From Anaerolineales bacterium UBA3940 (GTDB lineage Bacteria; Chloroflexota; Anaerolineae; Aggregatilineales; UBA3940), in the NCBI GenBank assembly GCA_002385675.1, contig DGDY01000153.1, forward strand, positions 1 through 13,779: 13,779 bases of DNA. The letters are read 5' to 3'. The notes under the pieces are model-generated. The model saw nothing but the letters and a program-made list of their open reading frames with translations, was not told where the DNA came from and made no database searches. Position 1 is the stretch's first letter. Every line of letters starts with the position of its first letter. The position numbers and the translations under genes were made by a program. Below are positions 13,655 to 13,779 of the stretch, piece by piece.

Positions 13655-13720
13655 CTTCGCTGAACCCCTCTGCTGGTGCTCGTCTTGCGCGCTAACGCCT
13701 TCCCTTGCAAGGGGGGAGGG
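13655..13720 (-). repeat. Dispersed intergenic repeat, copy 2 (inverted)
   Basis: Read on the minus strand this has CCTCCCCCCTTGCAAGGGAA, then a diverged middle, then GCAGAGGGGTTCAGCGA. It matches both ends of copy 1 (11793-11863) with the palindrome CCCTTGCAAGGG at 13702-13713. The middle hairpin of copy 1 is not kept. It begins about 20 bp after the stop codon of the reductase gene. To its right, 13721-13779 shows only a direct repeat of GCATAGAC (13736-13743 and 13759-13766) and no gene. Confidence 0.6.
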
Positions 13721-13779
13721 GCAAGCTGTTTAACGGCATAGACACGCGCTGCATTATTGCATAGACTCAGGCTATCCAA

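Noticed and set aside
13736..13766. Direct repeat GCATAGAC near the right edge
   Set aside because: Two 8-bp copies 23 bp apart in a short edge region are too little to call an iteron, attachment site or array.

Overview
The window is high-GC bacterial DNA with ordinary chromosomal genes and no rRNA, tRNA, CRISPR array or recognisable transposase. A member of the Chloroflexota (Anaerolineae-like) is the best guess. This rests on the gene style: a VWA-FHA membrane protein, a TGS-domain/uridine-kinase fusion, AIM24, a YfhO-type GT-C protein and a lone khpA. It is an inference, not a proven assignment. Several promoters fit a housekeeping sigma factor, with -35/-10 boxes spaced exactly 17 bp.

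Left part (1-4.1 kb). A serine beta-lactamase-like hydrolase is cut by the left edge at its SxxK motif. It converges on a minus-strand gene for a secreted/membrane VWA-FHA protein. Upstream of that lies an AT-richer intergenic stretch. This holds the most interesting object in the window: a minus-strand unit of about 120 nt with a perfect TTGACA -35 box, a symmetric rod-like fold capped by a GAAA tetraloop, and a strong intrinsic terminator. It has no open reading frame and looks like an unannotated structured small RNA or a leader switch. Next come a 74-aa MerR/excisionase-type HTH protein and the RNA-binding KH protein KhpA, both on the minus strand with their own signals.

Middle (4.1-9.5 kb). 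A minus-strand nucleoside kinase with an N-terminal TGS/ThrRS-like module is divergent from a plus-strand series. Their shared 427-bp gap holds both promoters, a 16-bp perfect palindrome and a nested inverted repeat. The plus-strand series is an orphan 87-aa protein with a hairpin-rich leader, an AIM24-family protein, a coiled-coil membrane protein paired with a 78-aa membrane protein, and a DinB-fold protein.

Right part (9.5-13.8 kb). A YfhO-type membrane protein (probable GT-C glycosyltransferase) follows the DinB gene by 12 bp. Then come an RmlC-like cupin (deoxysugar epimerase family) and a saccharopine-dehydrogenase-like reductase. These last two genes are bracketed by two inverted copies of a short intergenic repeat built on CCCTTGCAAGGG. 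The YfhO and RmlC-like genes suggest surface-polysaccharide work. The remaining genes have no shared pathway that I can see.
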